Source: Serripes groenlandicus
Taxonomy: Eukaryota; Mollusca; Bivalvia; Cardiida; Cardiidae
DNA: 64,000 nt
Assembly (NCBI GenBank): GCA_031761405.1
Contig: JASEVX010000010.1
Location: 31,196,861 to 31,260,860, forward strand
Direction of reading: 5' to 3'
Position numbers and translations under genes: made by a program. Within the stretch, counting starts at the first letter, position 1, and the number at the start of each line of letters is the position of its first letter. The notes beneath the pieces were generated by a model. That model saw only the letters and a list, made by a program, of their open reading frames with translations. It ran no database searches and was not told the DNA's origin. This document shows positions 30,368 through 41,575 of the stretch, piece after piece.

Positions 30368-30670
30368 CAGGGGCGTAGCTCCCTTTAGGCACTGTAGGCA
30401 CGTGCTTACACATTTTTTCTAAAAGTGCCCCACAATGTAGCTGCGGCGATACACATCTGCGTAATGTACACATTCCGTCCTATTAGGAGGATAGATGTAT
30501 AGAGTAGTGATTCCTGAAACAGAAAATCCACAGGAGGCGAAAAGTGTCTATCCGGGTAGGCCTGTGTGGCATGCTTAGGCTGATCCGGATCGACACTTTA
30601 CCCAGAGTCCACAATGTTGATTTTCTCACGAGACGGCCTACACATTGATTATTGCCAAGCTACGCCCCTG
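30368..30670. mobile_element. Family B: hAT-like ends on an A core
   Basis: CAGGGGCGTAGCTCCC at the left and GCTACGCCCCTG at the right, flanked by ATGGT on both sides (30363-30367, 30671-30675). The interior AGCTGCGGCGATACACATCTG, CCTGAAACAGAAAATCCACA and GGCTGATCCGG comes from family A, but the first A hairpin is deleted. Confidence 0.8.
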
Positions 30671-30959
30671 ATGGTCATTCAGTGCAATAGATATAACATT
30701 ACAGAACTATATCTATATAAATTTCTCCATCAGGAAATCGGTTATTTTTGTATCGATAAAGGAAGGACTATATCATGTATGGGAAATCATAAAAAAGACA
30801 ATATCAATAATTTGAGACTATAGTCTGCTTATTATGTCTGTTCCTTTATGAAAACAATGACGTAAGTGTGTTTCCGGTTTCCGAGGATATTATGTTTTAT
30901 GTATTAAAACAGACCGGCAGCTTAATAGAGATTAGTGCAAAGCGAGCAGTTAACCTTCA

Positions 30960-31166
30960 ACTATGTCATTTACGTTTTCCCATGATGAGCACTTTCTCCC
31001 TTTATCACACTTTTTCCAAATCTTTTCAATAATTAATCTATAATTTACATGATGAGCAATATTTCCTTTGGTCAAATAAATTTCAGCTCTATTCAATATT
31101 TACAATATGATTTCTAGAGATTTTCAATACGTTGGCTAAGATTTGTTGTAAGTGGGAAAAGGTGAA
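30960..31166. repeat. Decayed D-related element
   Basis: CGTTTTCCCATGATGAGCA, CTTTCTCCCTTTATCACAC, GATGAGCAATATTTCC and AAGTGGGAAAAGGT are D-like but scrambled. Confidence 0.45.
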
Positions 31167-31389
31167 CTTGAGCCATGTCACACACAAACCAGCGCAGTCT
31201 GATCAGGAAATACACTGTACGCTGCCAAATCGTACAAGCATTCTTAAAGCCCAAGCGTAAACGAGTATGACCAAAAGCGGACTAGGCATGTCTTACACTT
31301 TTATTTTATTGAAGGACATTTTAAAATTGTCTAAAGGTCGGTTAGTATGTGACTTGTCTCAATTTACTACCCTTGTATATTGCTATAGC

Positions 31390-31722
31390 CAGGGGCGTAG
31401 CTCCCTTTAGGCACTGGAGGCACATGCCTATACATCTTTTCTCAAAATGCCCCAAAATGCATCTGCGGCGATACGCATCTGCGTAATGTATCGACCAGAT
31501 CAGCCTGCGCTGTCCGCGTTCCGTTCCGTCTTATTGGGATAGATGTATAGGGTAGTTATTCCTGAAACAGAAAATCCACAGGAGGCGAAAAGTGTCTATC
31601 CGGGTAGGCCTGTGTGGCATGCTTAGGCTGATCCGGGTCGATACTTTACGCAGAGTCTACAGTGTTGATTTATTTTCTCACGAGACGGCCTACACATTGA
31701 TTATTGCAAGGCTACGCCCCTG
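31390..31722. mobile_element. Family B element, second copy
   Basis: CAGGGGCGTAGCTCCC to GGCTACGCCCCTG, 333 bp. It retains the GATCAGCCTGCGCTGTCCGCG segment lost from the first copy. Flanks (TAGC, ATATC) give no clean duplication. Confidence 0.8.
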
Positions 31723-31928
31723 ATATCACACACAGTATGATAAGTAAATATACCATTGCTTTTCTTAAACTGTACAGCGGACCTATACAATTTGATGTTT
31801 GGAATCAAAACAAAAGTAATGAATATACTACTTTCGGAGTTTGAAATGTTCAACCAGTTGGTCCACAAACGGTTGTGTATATCTATATACTTTTAAGTTG
31901 CTACACCATGTCCAAAGGGTGTCGTTTT

Positions 31929-33028
31929 TATTGGTGTGTGCCTGACTCTATACTGTCATGGTAGGGATATCTTAACCCAGACTACTAGTATTGGTGTGTG
32001 CCTGACCCTATAATGTCATGGTAGGGTTATCTTAACCTAGACTACCATTATTGGTGTGTGCCTGACCCCCTATAATGTCATGGTAGGGTTATCTTAACCC
32101 AGACTACCATTATTGGTGTGTGCCTGACCCTATAATGGCATGGTAGGGTTATCTTAACCTAGACTACCATTATTGGTGTGTGCCTGACCCTATAATGTCA
32201 TGGTAGGGTTATCTTAACCCAGACAACCATTATTGGTGTGTGCCTGACCCTATAGTGTCATGGTTGGGATATCTTAACCCAGACAACCATTATTGGTGTG
32301 TGCCTGACCCTATAGTGTCATGGTAGGGATATCTTAACCCAGACAACCATTATTGGTGTGTGCCTGACCCTATAATGTCATGGTAGGGATATCTTAACCC
32401 AGACTACCATTATTGGTGTGTGCCTGACCCTATAATGTCATGGTAGGGTTATCTTAACCCAGACAACCATTATTGGTGTGTGCCTGACCCTATCATGTGA
32501 CGGTAGTGACAGATTAATCCAGACAACCATTATTGGTGTGTGCCTGACCCTATCATGTGATGGTAGGGACAGATTAATCCAGAAGGTAGGGACGAATTAA
32601 TCCAGACTACCATCATTGGTATATGTCTGACCCTTTAATGTAATGATAGTGGCAGGTTACTCCAGACTACAATATTGGTGTATGTCTGACCCTTTAATGT
32701 AGTGGTATGGACAGGTTAATCAGGATTACAATTATTGGTGTATACCTGATCCTATAATGTAATGGTATTGACAGGTTAATCCAGATGACCATTATTGGTG
32801 TATGCCTGACCCTTTAATGTAGTGGTATGGACAGGTTAATCAGGATTACTATTATTGGTGTATACCTGATCCTATAATGTAATGGTATTGACAGGTTAAT
32901 CCAGATGACCATTAGTGGTGTATGCCTGACCCTATAATGTAGTGGTATGGACAAATTAATTCAGACTACCATTATTGGTGTATGCCTGACCCTATAATGT
33001 AATTGTAGGGACAGGTTAATCCAGACTA
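31929..33028. repeat. 60-bp minisatellite, about 18 units
   Basis: Unit TATTGGTGTGTGCCTGACCC / TATAATGTCATGGTAGGGTT / ATCTTAACCCAGACTACCAT. The first ten or so units are near identical and exactly 60 bp; from 32590 units diverge (ACAGGTTAATCCAGA). A 120-bp two-unit higher-order repeat occurs from 32700 to 32940. Confidence 0.95.
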
Positions 33029-33320
33029 TTTACTCGCGTGCCAATATCAATTATATTAACATTCCATTCGGCCGGCATACTGCTGTTTTCCCTTGTTGAG
33101 GTATTTGTTACTCGTTGGTGAACAACAATGACGCTTGACTCGATGTGGAATCCTTAAACAAAATGTCTACCAAATTTGGATTTCATCTCTCAACCTTGGT
33201 AGATATGCATTGGTCGTTATTGACTACGAGACTTCTGTTTGGTCCATATTGCATAGGATAATGACTATGCAACCGTACAGGTCACTAGTCGTTTTATCAG
33301 ACGTTATGATTAATTGATTG
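33029..33320. other. No recognisable feature
   Basis: Unique-looking intronic sequence after the minisatellite. Confidence 0.4.
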
Positions 33321-33326
33321 ATTGGT

Positions 33327-33440
33327 GTTTTACTCCGCTTTCAACATTTCTTTTAATTATATCACGGCGTTTCCTGGGTAAGTTACCTATACTACTGCTC
33401 CATGTATCCTGACATCATCCAGTCAGTCGTTAATGCTAAC
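33327..33440 (-). repeat. K-type SINE, 3' part
   Basis: GATTGATTGGTGTTTTACTCC, ATCACGGCGTTTCCTGGGTA, CAGTCAGTCGTTAATGCTAA. The tRNA-like head is missing. Confidence 0.65.
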
Positions 33441-33774
33441 CCAAATCGGCGTAGTCAAATTGTTAAGTGGTTCCCAGTTCGACTACGTGACGTACGATAT
33501 CCACAATTAATGTAACCTTTCACATCTGATCAGTCCATTTCCGAAAAGACCCGAACACTGTCGATATTCATACGGAAATCAACGAAACAATTAGGGTTCT
33601 CGTGTCGTGCAATAGCACCAATCAAACCGGATGACCTCAGTTTTATTCAATAACTTTGTCTTATTTACGATTACGTTGAGAAGAGTTTAGCGCCGTTTGT
33701 GACAGTTTCTATTAATATTATTGCTGCCATGTCACCAAACCATGTGTTTCTTGGCTCTTCCAACACTTCATTTG

Positions 33775-33936
33775 AGTCGTCCCGGGAGAAAACTAACGTT
33801 ATGGACTCTGCGTAATGTATCGACCCAGATCAGCCTGCGCAGTCCACGCAGGCTTATCCGGGCCGACACATTCCGTCTCAGGGGAATAGATGTAAAGAGT
33901 AATGATTCCTGAAACAGAAAATCCACAGGAGGCTAT
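33775..33936. mobile_element. Family A MITE, truncated by repeat R
   Basis: GAGTCGTCCCGGGAG through GATCAGCCTGCGCAGTCC to ATCCACAGGAGGC, then stops where R begins. Confidence 0.75.
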
Positions 33937-33937
33937 C

Positions 33938-34058
33938 TGTAGAAGATTTCTTGTGTTTTGGAAATGTGACGCCTTAATATTACAAACGAATTCAAAAGAA
34001 ATCCCAAAAGAAAACCAAGCAAAGCTCTCTGTATGTAAGAAGATAAGAACTATGGCTG
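33938..34058. repeat. Dispersed repeat R, copy 2
   Basis: CTGTAGAAGATTTCTTG to AGAACTATGGCTG. It lies between two partial A elements. Confidence 0.7.
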
Positions 34059-34074
34059 CCTTAACATTTTAACT

Positions 34075-34195
34075 TGAGCCGTCCCAAGAGAAAACCAACA
34101 TTGTGTTTCAGGAATCATTACCTTTTACATCTATCCCCCTGAGACTGATCTGGGTCGATACATAACGCAGAGGCCATAATGTTGGTTTTCTCTTC
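34075..34195. mobile_element. Family A MITE, internally deleted
   Basis: TTGAGCCGTCCCAAGAG, then directly TTTCAGGAATCATTACC, CTGAGACTGATCTGGGTCG and ATAATGTTGGTTTTCTC. Both ends are present but about 140 bp are missing. Confidence 0.7.
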
Positions 34196-34199
34196 AAAC

Positions 34200-34620
34200 A
34201 CACCATATAAGGTATATTCCCTGCCAAATGGCTACCTTCCCGTAACGGATGTTGGCCCGTTGGTAGAAGATGAACGAGACAAGCCAAAATGAGGTTTGTC
34301 AATAGTCACCAAAATAGTGTTGATAACAAACCCAGGAATGTCATGATATGACTGAAAAACTAATAAAAGCGGCGTAAAATACAACATAAATGAACAAGGA
34401 AACAGTCATCGAAATCCGCCTTAAGCATCTTTTATTTACAATTACTATTTTTTTATTTTTTATTTTTGCATGTAAAGTTAACATTCAATGATAATATAAA
34501 TCAATCTATATACTAATACATGCGGATAACAATTACTGTTCACAAATTCCTAGTTTCTTGGCTGCTTTCTAAAGAAACCATTTCCGTAATCGAGAAGTTA
34601 AGGGATTCCACCATTATCGA
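34200..34620. other. No recognisable feature
   Basis: Possibly a remnant of an H-type SINE near 34220-34390 (CGTTGGTAGAAGATGAACGA, GATATGACTGAAAAACTAAT); otherwise nothing seen. Confidence 0.3.
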
Positions 34621-34623
34621 AGC

Positions 34624-34854
34624 GTTAGCCCTTTCCCTCATACGACAATTCTGCAGCAGACGACTTTGAACGTATTTGTCAAAACATAGAAAATCTCCAT
34701 AATAAAATGGATAACCTATGACTTAAAGCGGAAAACATTGTGGCAAAAGGAGAAATTGCACGTTTTGTGCAATTTCTTCTTTTGTCACTATGTTTTCAAA
34801 AAGCCGTCTGCTGCGGAGGCGTCCGAAAGCGTTTATATGAGGGAAAAGGGTTAA
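34624..34854. mobile_element. Family D MITE
   Basis: TTAGCCCTTTCCCTCATACG to TATGAGGGAAAAGGGTTAA. Central GAAATTGCACGTTTTGTGCAAT, the A/T-swapped variant. Confidence 0.88.
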
Positions 34855-35117
34855 TGATAATTGTACGAACCTAATGTACGGTCAATTAACCATCGCAGTA
34901 AAAACCTTGTATTTCTAGACGGACTGATTGTCAAGTTTCATTAATAGAGAATTTCACAAAAATATATTGCTTCTCTGACTGCTCTCTGTCATTATTTGAA
35001 AGGTATTCTGTCCTTTGAGTTTTAAACGCGCGCTTAATTACATTTGATCCGCGTCAGCCTATCTAGGGGGTTATGGCATCCCCGGTTTAAAATAACATTA
35101 AGGTAGAAAGTCATGAC

Positions 35118-35541
35118 TACGAAAGACCGGTGGTGTCTTGGTGTGAAGTGTGAAGTTTGAAATGTGAAGTCTGAATTTCATACTTCACACTTCCAACTTC
35201 ATAATTCAGACATCAAACTTCATAGATAATATGTTTGAAGTGTGAAGTTTGAAGTTTGAAGTATGACGTATGAAGTTTAAAGTGTGAAGTGTGAAGTGCG
35301 AAGTCATCAATCTGAAGTCTGAAATTTGAAGTTTGAAGTCTGAAGTTTATAATTCAGACTTCATACTTCACACTTCACACTTCAAACATATTATCTATGA
35401 AGTGTGAAGTATGAATTGTGAAGTATGAATTGTGAAGTATGAATTGTGAAGTATGAATTGTGAAGTATGAATTATGAAGAATGAAGTGTGAAGTATGAAG
35501 TGTGAAGTATGAAGTTTGAAAGTCACCACCGGTCTTTCGTA
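35118..35541. mobile_element. Foldback G2 with heptamer satellite
   Basis: TACGAAAGACCGGTGGTG and CACCACCGGTCTTTCGTA are perfect inverted ends flanked by CATGAC on both sides (35112-35117, 35542-35547). The interior has TGTGAAG heptamers and their reverse, with AACATATTATCTATGAAG and its inverted partner. It is shorter than G1 and its array runs mainly on the other strand. Confidence 0.88.
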
Positions 35542-35876
35542 CATGACAACTCATCGGGGCTTCACTTCTTGTTTTCGTCACTATAAGTTGCATTTGGAGA
35601 TAAGCGCTATGCTTGCGAGCAGTGAAGGATATTGATAGACTGTTGGTTTGCACATATTTACCTCAGTATTCACCACTCACACTGATTATAAGAACAAGGT
35701 CTTTCTGCCTCACGCGGTTTCATTTGATTTAACTATTGATAGTCTTTAGAATAATGTCACTCAAAAAGACGTTTCTATAAATCACTTCTCAGTGTCCCTG
35801 GAAATCAAATCAAACGATTAGTTTGCAAGTATAGATATATACATGTCTGCCTGTTATGCTATCCTATCTGAAAGTA

Positions 35877-36082
35877 TTAACCCTTTCCCTCATACGACAA
35901 TTCTGCAGCAGAGGACTTTGAACATATTTTATCAAAAATAGAAAATCTCTTTAAATTGAATGGATAACCTATGACTAAAAGTGGAAAACATTGTGGCAAA
36001 AGGAGAAATTGCTCACTATGTTTTCAAAAAAGCCGTCTGCTACAGAGGCGTCGGAAAGCGTATATATAAGGGAAAGGGTTAA
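35877..36082. mobile_element. Family D MITE with central deletion
   Basis: TTAACCCTTTCCCTCATACG to AAGGGAAAGGGTTAA. After GAAATTGCTC the sequence jumps to ACTATGTTTTC, so the right palindrome arm is gone. Confidence 0.88.
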
Positions 36083-36403
36083 TAATACCTTGGTAGAGGA
36101 CCTTGGTATAGGCTAAAATCCACACGTTAATTCGATCTTCAAGTGAAGGTATAACTGGAGCGGAGATCGAACAGATGGTTGGAGTTTAACGCCATCGCTT
36201 TCAAGTGGTTGCATTCATATAACGGCAGCGACCAGTTCACCCAGCAATGTGATCAACCAGAAGGGTTTGTTAACACATTAATCACTCAATTTAGATATTT
36301 CAGATGGATAACTTATAACATACAAATACATAAGTTAATATCTGTTAAACTAGTTATGCTCAAAATGAGTAATCAAATGAAAGCAATAAAATACTTGCGG
36401 ATC
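36083..36403. other. No recognisable feature
   Basis: Contains a possible SINE-like scrap (GAGCGGAGATCGAACAGATGG near 36159). Nothing else seen. Confidence 0.3.
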
Positions 36404-36407
36404 ATAT

Positions 36408-36653
36408 CGAGGGCTTGGCGTGAAACGGTTGTAACTAAAAGCCTATTTTGAAAACCCTGGTTTAGGGGCAATTTTAACCCCTTTGTAAACAATGTAAATT
36501 TAGGTGCCATTGCTCAGAACGAGCAATGGCACATAAATTTCAATTTTTTACCAAGAACAATGATTTAACACTTATAAAGACTGTACGGCGAGGTGAATTA
36601 CCTTGGTAAAAAAATACCTATTTTAGTTACAACCGTTTCACGCTAAGCCCTCG
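36408..36653. mobile_element. Family C MITE
   Basis: CGAGGGCTTGGCGTGAAACG to CGTTTCACGCTAAGCCCTCG, ATAT on both sides. Central GTGCCATTGCTCAGAACGAG / CAATGGCAC intact. Confidence 0.9.
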
Positions 36654-37221
36654 ATATTCGCTTAAGATTGAAAGTAAAATTATTTTAAAAGAATGACAGA
36701 ATATCAGTTTCAATTGCGAGCTTGCAAGAGAATTTCTTCAAGAGACAACACATCTTTCTTGTATGCTAAAATATCTTTTTTCGAGTTCACGTCTATAGCA
36801 ATAAATTCAATTGATCTCGGGAAGTGCAATCCCTAGGACCGATTTATTGTTCAGTATTTGTCTAATATAGCCTATTGTTATGCTATATATCTTTCATTGT
36901 CAATCAAGGGCAAGCTTATCATCAATTCTGTCCGCGAAATTTGCATTTTATTCTCCGGGAAATATGTTATCCTTCGCTCATGATACATGGGCACAATTTA
37001 TCATTTTACAACTTTAACCTTTAAACCGCTTTACTCGACATTGAACAGAATTTTCGGACAGTCTGATCTTGGTCTAAGGTGTTCGCTATTCATGTATTTG
37101 TATTAAGTATAGCATTGTCCATTCATTTGTAAGAAAGTGTCACTAATCAGCAGTGACAGTTTGATTGTAGGTATTCATTGGGATAAGGTTAAAAAAGACT
37201 CCGGATTGTTTTAGATTGTTT
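36654..37221. other. Weak dispersed similarity only
   Basis: Positions 36866-36956 share TAGCCTATTGTTAT, CATTGTCAAT and GCATTTTATTCTC with 45952-46032. No family could be defined. Confidence 0.3.
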
Positions 37222-37440
37222 GATGTTTAACGCCGCTTTCAACAATTGTTCAGTTGTATAACGGTGTTCCCTGTGTAAGCTATCCATACTACTGTTCTAT
37301 TTATCCTAACGCCAGCTAGTCAGTCGTAATGCTAGCCCCACAACCCTGAGCGCCAAGGAAGACATCAATCACTACAATGTTTAATGTCTTTGGTATAACC
37401 CGTCCGGAGATCGAACAAGCGACCTCCCGCACCCGAGGCG
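37222..37440 (-). repeat. K-type SINE
   Basis: On the minus strand a tRNA-like head (CGCCTCGGGTGCGGGAGGTC, TTCGATCTCCGG) is followed by ACCAAAGACATTAAAC, GGCGCTCAGGGTTGTGGGG, TTACACAGGGAACACCG and the tail GTTGAAAGCGGCGTTAAAC. Confidence 0.7.
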
Positions 37441-37728
37441 TCTGTCTGTCTGTCTGTTTGTTTGTAAAGCGACGCTCCACAGCCCAAACCGACGGGCCGA
37501 TTTCGATAAAACTTGGTGAACAGGTGCTATACGGGCTCAGGGTGTGCGCGTTTGGGTTTCGTTGCTAAGGACTCACAACCAAGGGCTTTTCCGGCTGTCT
37601 GTCTGTCTGTTTGTTAGTAAAGCGACGCTCCACAGCCCAAACCGACGGGCCGATTCCGATGAAACTTGGTGAACTGGTGCCATACGGGCTCAGAGTGTGC
37701 GCGTTTGAGTTTCGTTGGTAAACGGTAA
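37440..37728. repeat. Tandem duplication of about 150 bp
   Basis: Two units start CTGTCTGTCTGTCTGTTTGTT and continue AAGCGACGCTCCACAGCCC, AAACCGACGGGCCGATT, ACTTGGTGAAC and TGTGCGCGTTTG. The second starts near 37594. The first 20 bp are themselves a CTGT microsatellite. Confidence 0.9.
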
Positions 37729-38364
37729 TACGCTATGGAAGTAAGACTCGTAACTATGGTCTTTGGGTCAGAGTATACCAAATTACTTATTTGTTTGGAA
37801 GCTCACCAACAAGATACGAGCTAACATATGTATACACATCTTCGTATTTTCTCCACCTTTTATATGCAACAATTTATGAAAATCAATAAAGTCATATATT
37901 GTTATATAGTTAAGTAATCCATTCAAATTCACACACTCTAAATATATGAAATATCGACACGGGCTAAATTAGCATGTGCCCCCTGCCATCTTAAGCTAGA
38001 GACACGCGAGCATTCCTATTAGATTAAATGTATTGGCTCTTGTGGTAATTAGGTTTTCTTAAAATACGATTTCTATCTAGCGCCACATTTCCAATGAATT
38101 GTTTATGAAACATCGGCAGAGAAGCGCTAATAAAACTGATATCTAAGCTGGACTGATTCAAGATTAATGTGTACGAATCATTAAATAATCATCGAATGAT
38201 TATCGTACCTGACAATGTTGCATACAAACTGGAATGATGATTCCGTACCTCGTGATCGTGCGGGCATGAATAACGAGAGGTAGGGAACTACTTTTTCAGA
38301 GAAAGAAAATAGGATCTTTAAAACTAGGATTAACGACAACGGAAAACGAACTCGTTGAACACAT
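37729..38364. other. No recognisable feature
   Basis: Intronic sequence. The pair CAAGATTAATGTGTACGAATC at 38159 and the similar 47590-47625 region (ATCTTGAATCAGG, inverted) suggests another weak repeat. Confidence 0.3.
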
Positions 38365-38581
38365 CGAGGGCTTGGCGTGAAACCAAGGTTAATCAACTCG
38401 CCATAAAGACTTTATAAGCATTAACTCATTTTTCTTGGTAAACAATGGGAATTTAGGTGCCATTGCTCGTTCTGAGCAATGGCATCTAAATTTGCATTGT
38501 TTACAAAGGGGTCAAAATTGCCCCTAAACCAGGGTTTTCAAAATAGGTTTTTAGTTACAACCGTTTCACGCCAAGCCCTCG
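38365..38581. mobile_element. Family C MITE, one end shortened
   Basis: CGAGGGCTTGGCGTGAAACC jumps directly to AAGGTTAATCAACTCG, deleting about 30 bp of the left interior. Right end CGTTTCACGCCAAGCCCTCG intact. Flanks ACAT and AAAT. Confidence 0.85.
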
Positions 38582-38691
38582 AAATGTAGCATCACAAACT
38601 TCTGAAATAATTGCTACGTTGTTCTTCGTAACGGAACCTTGGATAACTATTTGACACGTGCTTTACGGCACCCAAGGTCCAGGTCGACATT

Positions 38692-38945
38692 TGAGCCTTT
38701 CCTTGAGATAACCGACATTGTGGTCTCTGCGTAAAGTATCGAGCCTGATCAGCCTAAGCATGCCGCGCAGGCTAACCCGGACAAACACTTTTCGCCTCCT
38801 GTGGATTTTCTCTTTCAGGAATCATTAATCTATACATCTATTCCCCCTGAGATGGAATGTGTCGGCCGTAGAATGTGTCGGCTGATCTAGATCGATACAT
38901 TACGCAGAGTCTATAATGTTGGTTTTCTCGTGGAACGCCTCATTT
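38692..38945. mobile_element. Family A MITE
   Basis: TTTGAGCCTTTCCTTGAG to CTCGTGGAACGCCTCA. A direct repetition (GAATGTGTCGGC twice at 38858-38882) replaces the right subterminal hairpin. Confidence 0.78.
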
Positions 38946-39726
38946 ACCCATGCAAAAAAGTAACTTCTTTCAAGAATATGTTTACATGCATTGTCCGTTT
39001 ATATCCTAACGCATGAACAAGCAGACATTTTTACCGCCAATGATCATATCTACACTATATTGGATTTGCTGGGGGCGGCTCTCGTACACTGTGGCTCTTT
39101 TTAAGAACTGAAGTAAAGATTTTCACATTACAAGTATCGAAATATCTCTTCAGCAGTTAAATCGTCTGATTGTGTCTGCATTTTAAATTGACTTTTATAC
39201 TTTGATAATCATTTAGAAAATGAACTTAGCATTTTCCCACATACATCACATATGCACAAGACGACCCTGAGAACAACTATGCAAACATACATGGATAGAA
39301 CTATTCTCTAACAATCAAATATATGTTATTTAATACAAATTAAAACAGCGTTACATAATGAGTCTTTTATATTTATAAGAAAATCTTATGTCAATTTCAC
39401 ATTTAAAAAATGAGACAACGTGAACTCCAAATATCGCACTTTCTTTTAATTGTCGTTGGTTTACTATTTATTAGCCGGCTGTGTTGGTCATCTGTCTGAA
39501 TTAGAAGTAGATTACACTTAGGAAACAATGCAACAAACGAACGTCTTGCATATATTTCTCTACAAGACTATCACATCCATGCTGAATAAAAAAAGCGCAA
39601 CAAAGTTTAAGTTGATTTTCCCTTTTATCATCGATTTCCTAAGAAAAACTCAGTCGTGAAGAACAAAAAAAAGTAACAACTGTTTTCCTTGTTGTGCCTC
39701 AAACACGAACTACTCTATACCACTAT
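38946..39726. other. No recognisable feature
   Basis: AT-rich intronic sequence. CATTTTCCCACATACATCACA near 39230 could be the start of a lost D element. Confidence 0.35.
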
Positions 39727-39940
39727 CAACCCTTTACATTTACATTTCTACATCTGCAGTAGACGGCTTACAGAAAACATTGTGCCAAGAAGTGAAATTG
39801 TTCATATTAAGCGATATAATATTATGAGATATCCTTTTGCCCAAATGTTTTCAATTCTTTTCAATAATTAAACTTTCACTTCTAGAGGGTGTTAATGATT
39901 AACCAATCTGCTTCAGATTTGTTCTATGTCGGAAAGGGTT
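39727..39940. repeat. Decayed family D MITE
   Basis: CAACCCTTTACATTTACA, CTGCAGTAGACGGCTTACAG, AGTGAAATTGTTCATATTAAG and TCGGAAAGGGTTGA. Central palindrome lost. Confidence 0.65.
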
Positions 39941-40299
39941 GATGAAGTTAGCATATTCTTCGGATTAAACGGCGTCCGTTAACAGCACTACGACGCCATG
40001 ACGTATTAAAAGCCTTGCTCAGATAATCCAATTATTTTAAAATGTTATAAAGTTGGTTATTATCCCTGCATCCATCCACAAATTAAGTTCAATTTATTTT
40101 TTGATATCAGAAAATAGGCAGAATTTGGAGGATTGTTCAGGTCCCATGGCGCTACTGGTATTAAATATTTACGATCATAATGCTTAAACGTTGACATATA
40201 AATTCATATTGCATCACAAAATACATTTCCGTAAAGGGACAAGCCGATCAATTGAATACGATTTTTTCAGATACAAGTGCGTATCTTCGTCTAAACATA
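39941..40299. other. No recognisable feature
   Basis: CTCTTGGCGCTACTAGTATT near 56251 resembles CCCATGGCGCTACTGGTATT at 40143, with AAATGTTTACGA / AAATATTTACGA following: a weak dispersed repeat. Otherwise nothing seen. Confidence 0.35.
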
Positions 40300-40692
40300 T
40301 GCAGACTGTCAATCCAGACGTCTGGGGTTCAAATCCCGGACCGGGTTCTGGATGTGTCTGAGGTTCTTTAAGGGTCTCCCACTCAACAAGAGGTCAAGTA
40401 CTGGTCCGTTCCAGGAAAAGGAGCCCTGCGTGTATCGGGGCTATACACTGAGCGCGTTAAAGAACCAAGGGGGTCTGTTCGGAAAGAGCTAGGGTATCGC
40501 ACCCGGACTCTCTTGTATCTAACTCTGTCTCTTGAATGTATCTACACCTGTCAGATGCTTGGACATGATATAGTGTTCTCTACCAAATGGGCCTACATAA
40601 CCTAGAAAGCTTATGCTCCATCAGAGCAATTTGTCTCTATAATTACATTACGTTACATTACAATACACTACATTACATTACATTACAATACA
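40300..40692 (+). repeat. N-type SINE-like element with ATTAC tail
   Basis: GGGGTTCAAATCCCGGACC is a B-box-like motif with tRNA T-arm pairing. A GC-rich body follows (AAGGAGCCCTGCGTGTATCG, TATCGCACCCGGACTCTC) ending in (ATTAC)n at 40640-40690. The 5' part of the tRNA head is weak. Confidence 0.6.
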
Positions 40693-40762
40693 CCTGTTTT
40701 TGAAGTGTGATGCAGTGTGCACACTATGCATTAAAGAACGAAGAAATATCAACAATTTGAAA

Positions 40763-40971
40763 TTCAACCCTTTCCCTAATATAAACGCTTTATGACGCCT
40801 CTGCAGCAGACGGATTTTTGAAAACATGGCGACAAAAAGTTTCTCAAAACGAGTAATTTCTCGTTCTGTCACCATGTTTTATACTCTTTCATTTAAAGGG
40901 AGCTTGCATTTTTTTCGGGAATGTTTTCAAAGTCGTCTGCTGCAGATTCGTTGTATGTGGGAAAGGGTTAA
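40763..40971. mobile_element. Family D MITE
   Basis: TTCAACCCTTTCCCTAATATA to TATGTGGGAAAGGGTTAA. The centre is rearranged (AGTTTCTCAAAACGAGTAATT). Confidence 0.8.
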
Positions 40972-41051
40972 AGCCTCAACCAAACATCTTTAATATTTTA
41001 TACTTCCGAGTTATTCCGAGGTCTCCAATTTCTAATGTGGGAGAATTTTCC

Positions 41052-41281
41052 TTAACCCTTCCACACTTACAGACGCATTTTGACGCAATAGCATCAGACG
41101 ACATTTGAAAACATTGTGGCCAAAGGTGAACTTGCTCATGATGAGCAATTTCTCCTTTGGCCACAATGTTTTCAATTATATATAACAATAAAGCTATCTT
41201 TTATGAAGATTTATCAGGTTTTTGTCACTATGTTTTCAAAGTCGTCTGCTGCAGATTTGTTGTATTTGGGGGAAGGATTAA
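41052..41281. mobile_element. Family D MITE
   Basis: TTAACCCTTCCACACTTACAG to TTTGGGGGAAGGATTAA. Flanking pair GTGGCCAAAGGTG / CTCCTTTGGCCAC extends the central palindrome CTTGCTCATGATGAGCAA outward. Confidence 0.85.
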
Positions 41282-41285
41282 GCAT

Positions 41286-41575
41286 TTTGGCTAGCGGTGA
41301 TAGCTAAAGCGGTAACGATGAGTGCTTTCAATCCATGGGTCTTGAGTTCGAACTCTTGAATTCCGGCTCGACCATTCTTTGATAAAGATAATTGATAAAT
41401 TAATTGTGACTAGCGTCTTTTGTCTTCCACCTTTGGGCCAAAATAGTCTATGTGGGGTGGTAGCCAGTTGCCAGGGAATAATGTTGTGAAGTGCACTGGT
41501 GCGAGAAAGCCAGAAAATATACGTTCGTGATAACACTGAAATACCGTTGAAACCTGCGTTAAACTGGAACCAATC
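41286..41575 (+). repeat. H-type SINE, divergent
   Basis: Head GGTGATAGCTAAAGCGGTAA and TTGAGTTCGAACTCTTG (A and B boxes), body ACCATTCTTTGATAAAG, TCCACCTTTGGGCCA, TAGCCAGTTGCCAGGGAA, tail CGTTGAAACCTGCGTTAAAC. It begins just after a D element. Confidence 0.7.

Noticed and set aside
31929..33028. CRISPR-like regular array
   Set aside because: Whole 60-bp units repeat with no variable spacers, in an animal genome; it is a minisatellite.
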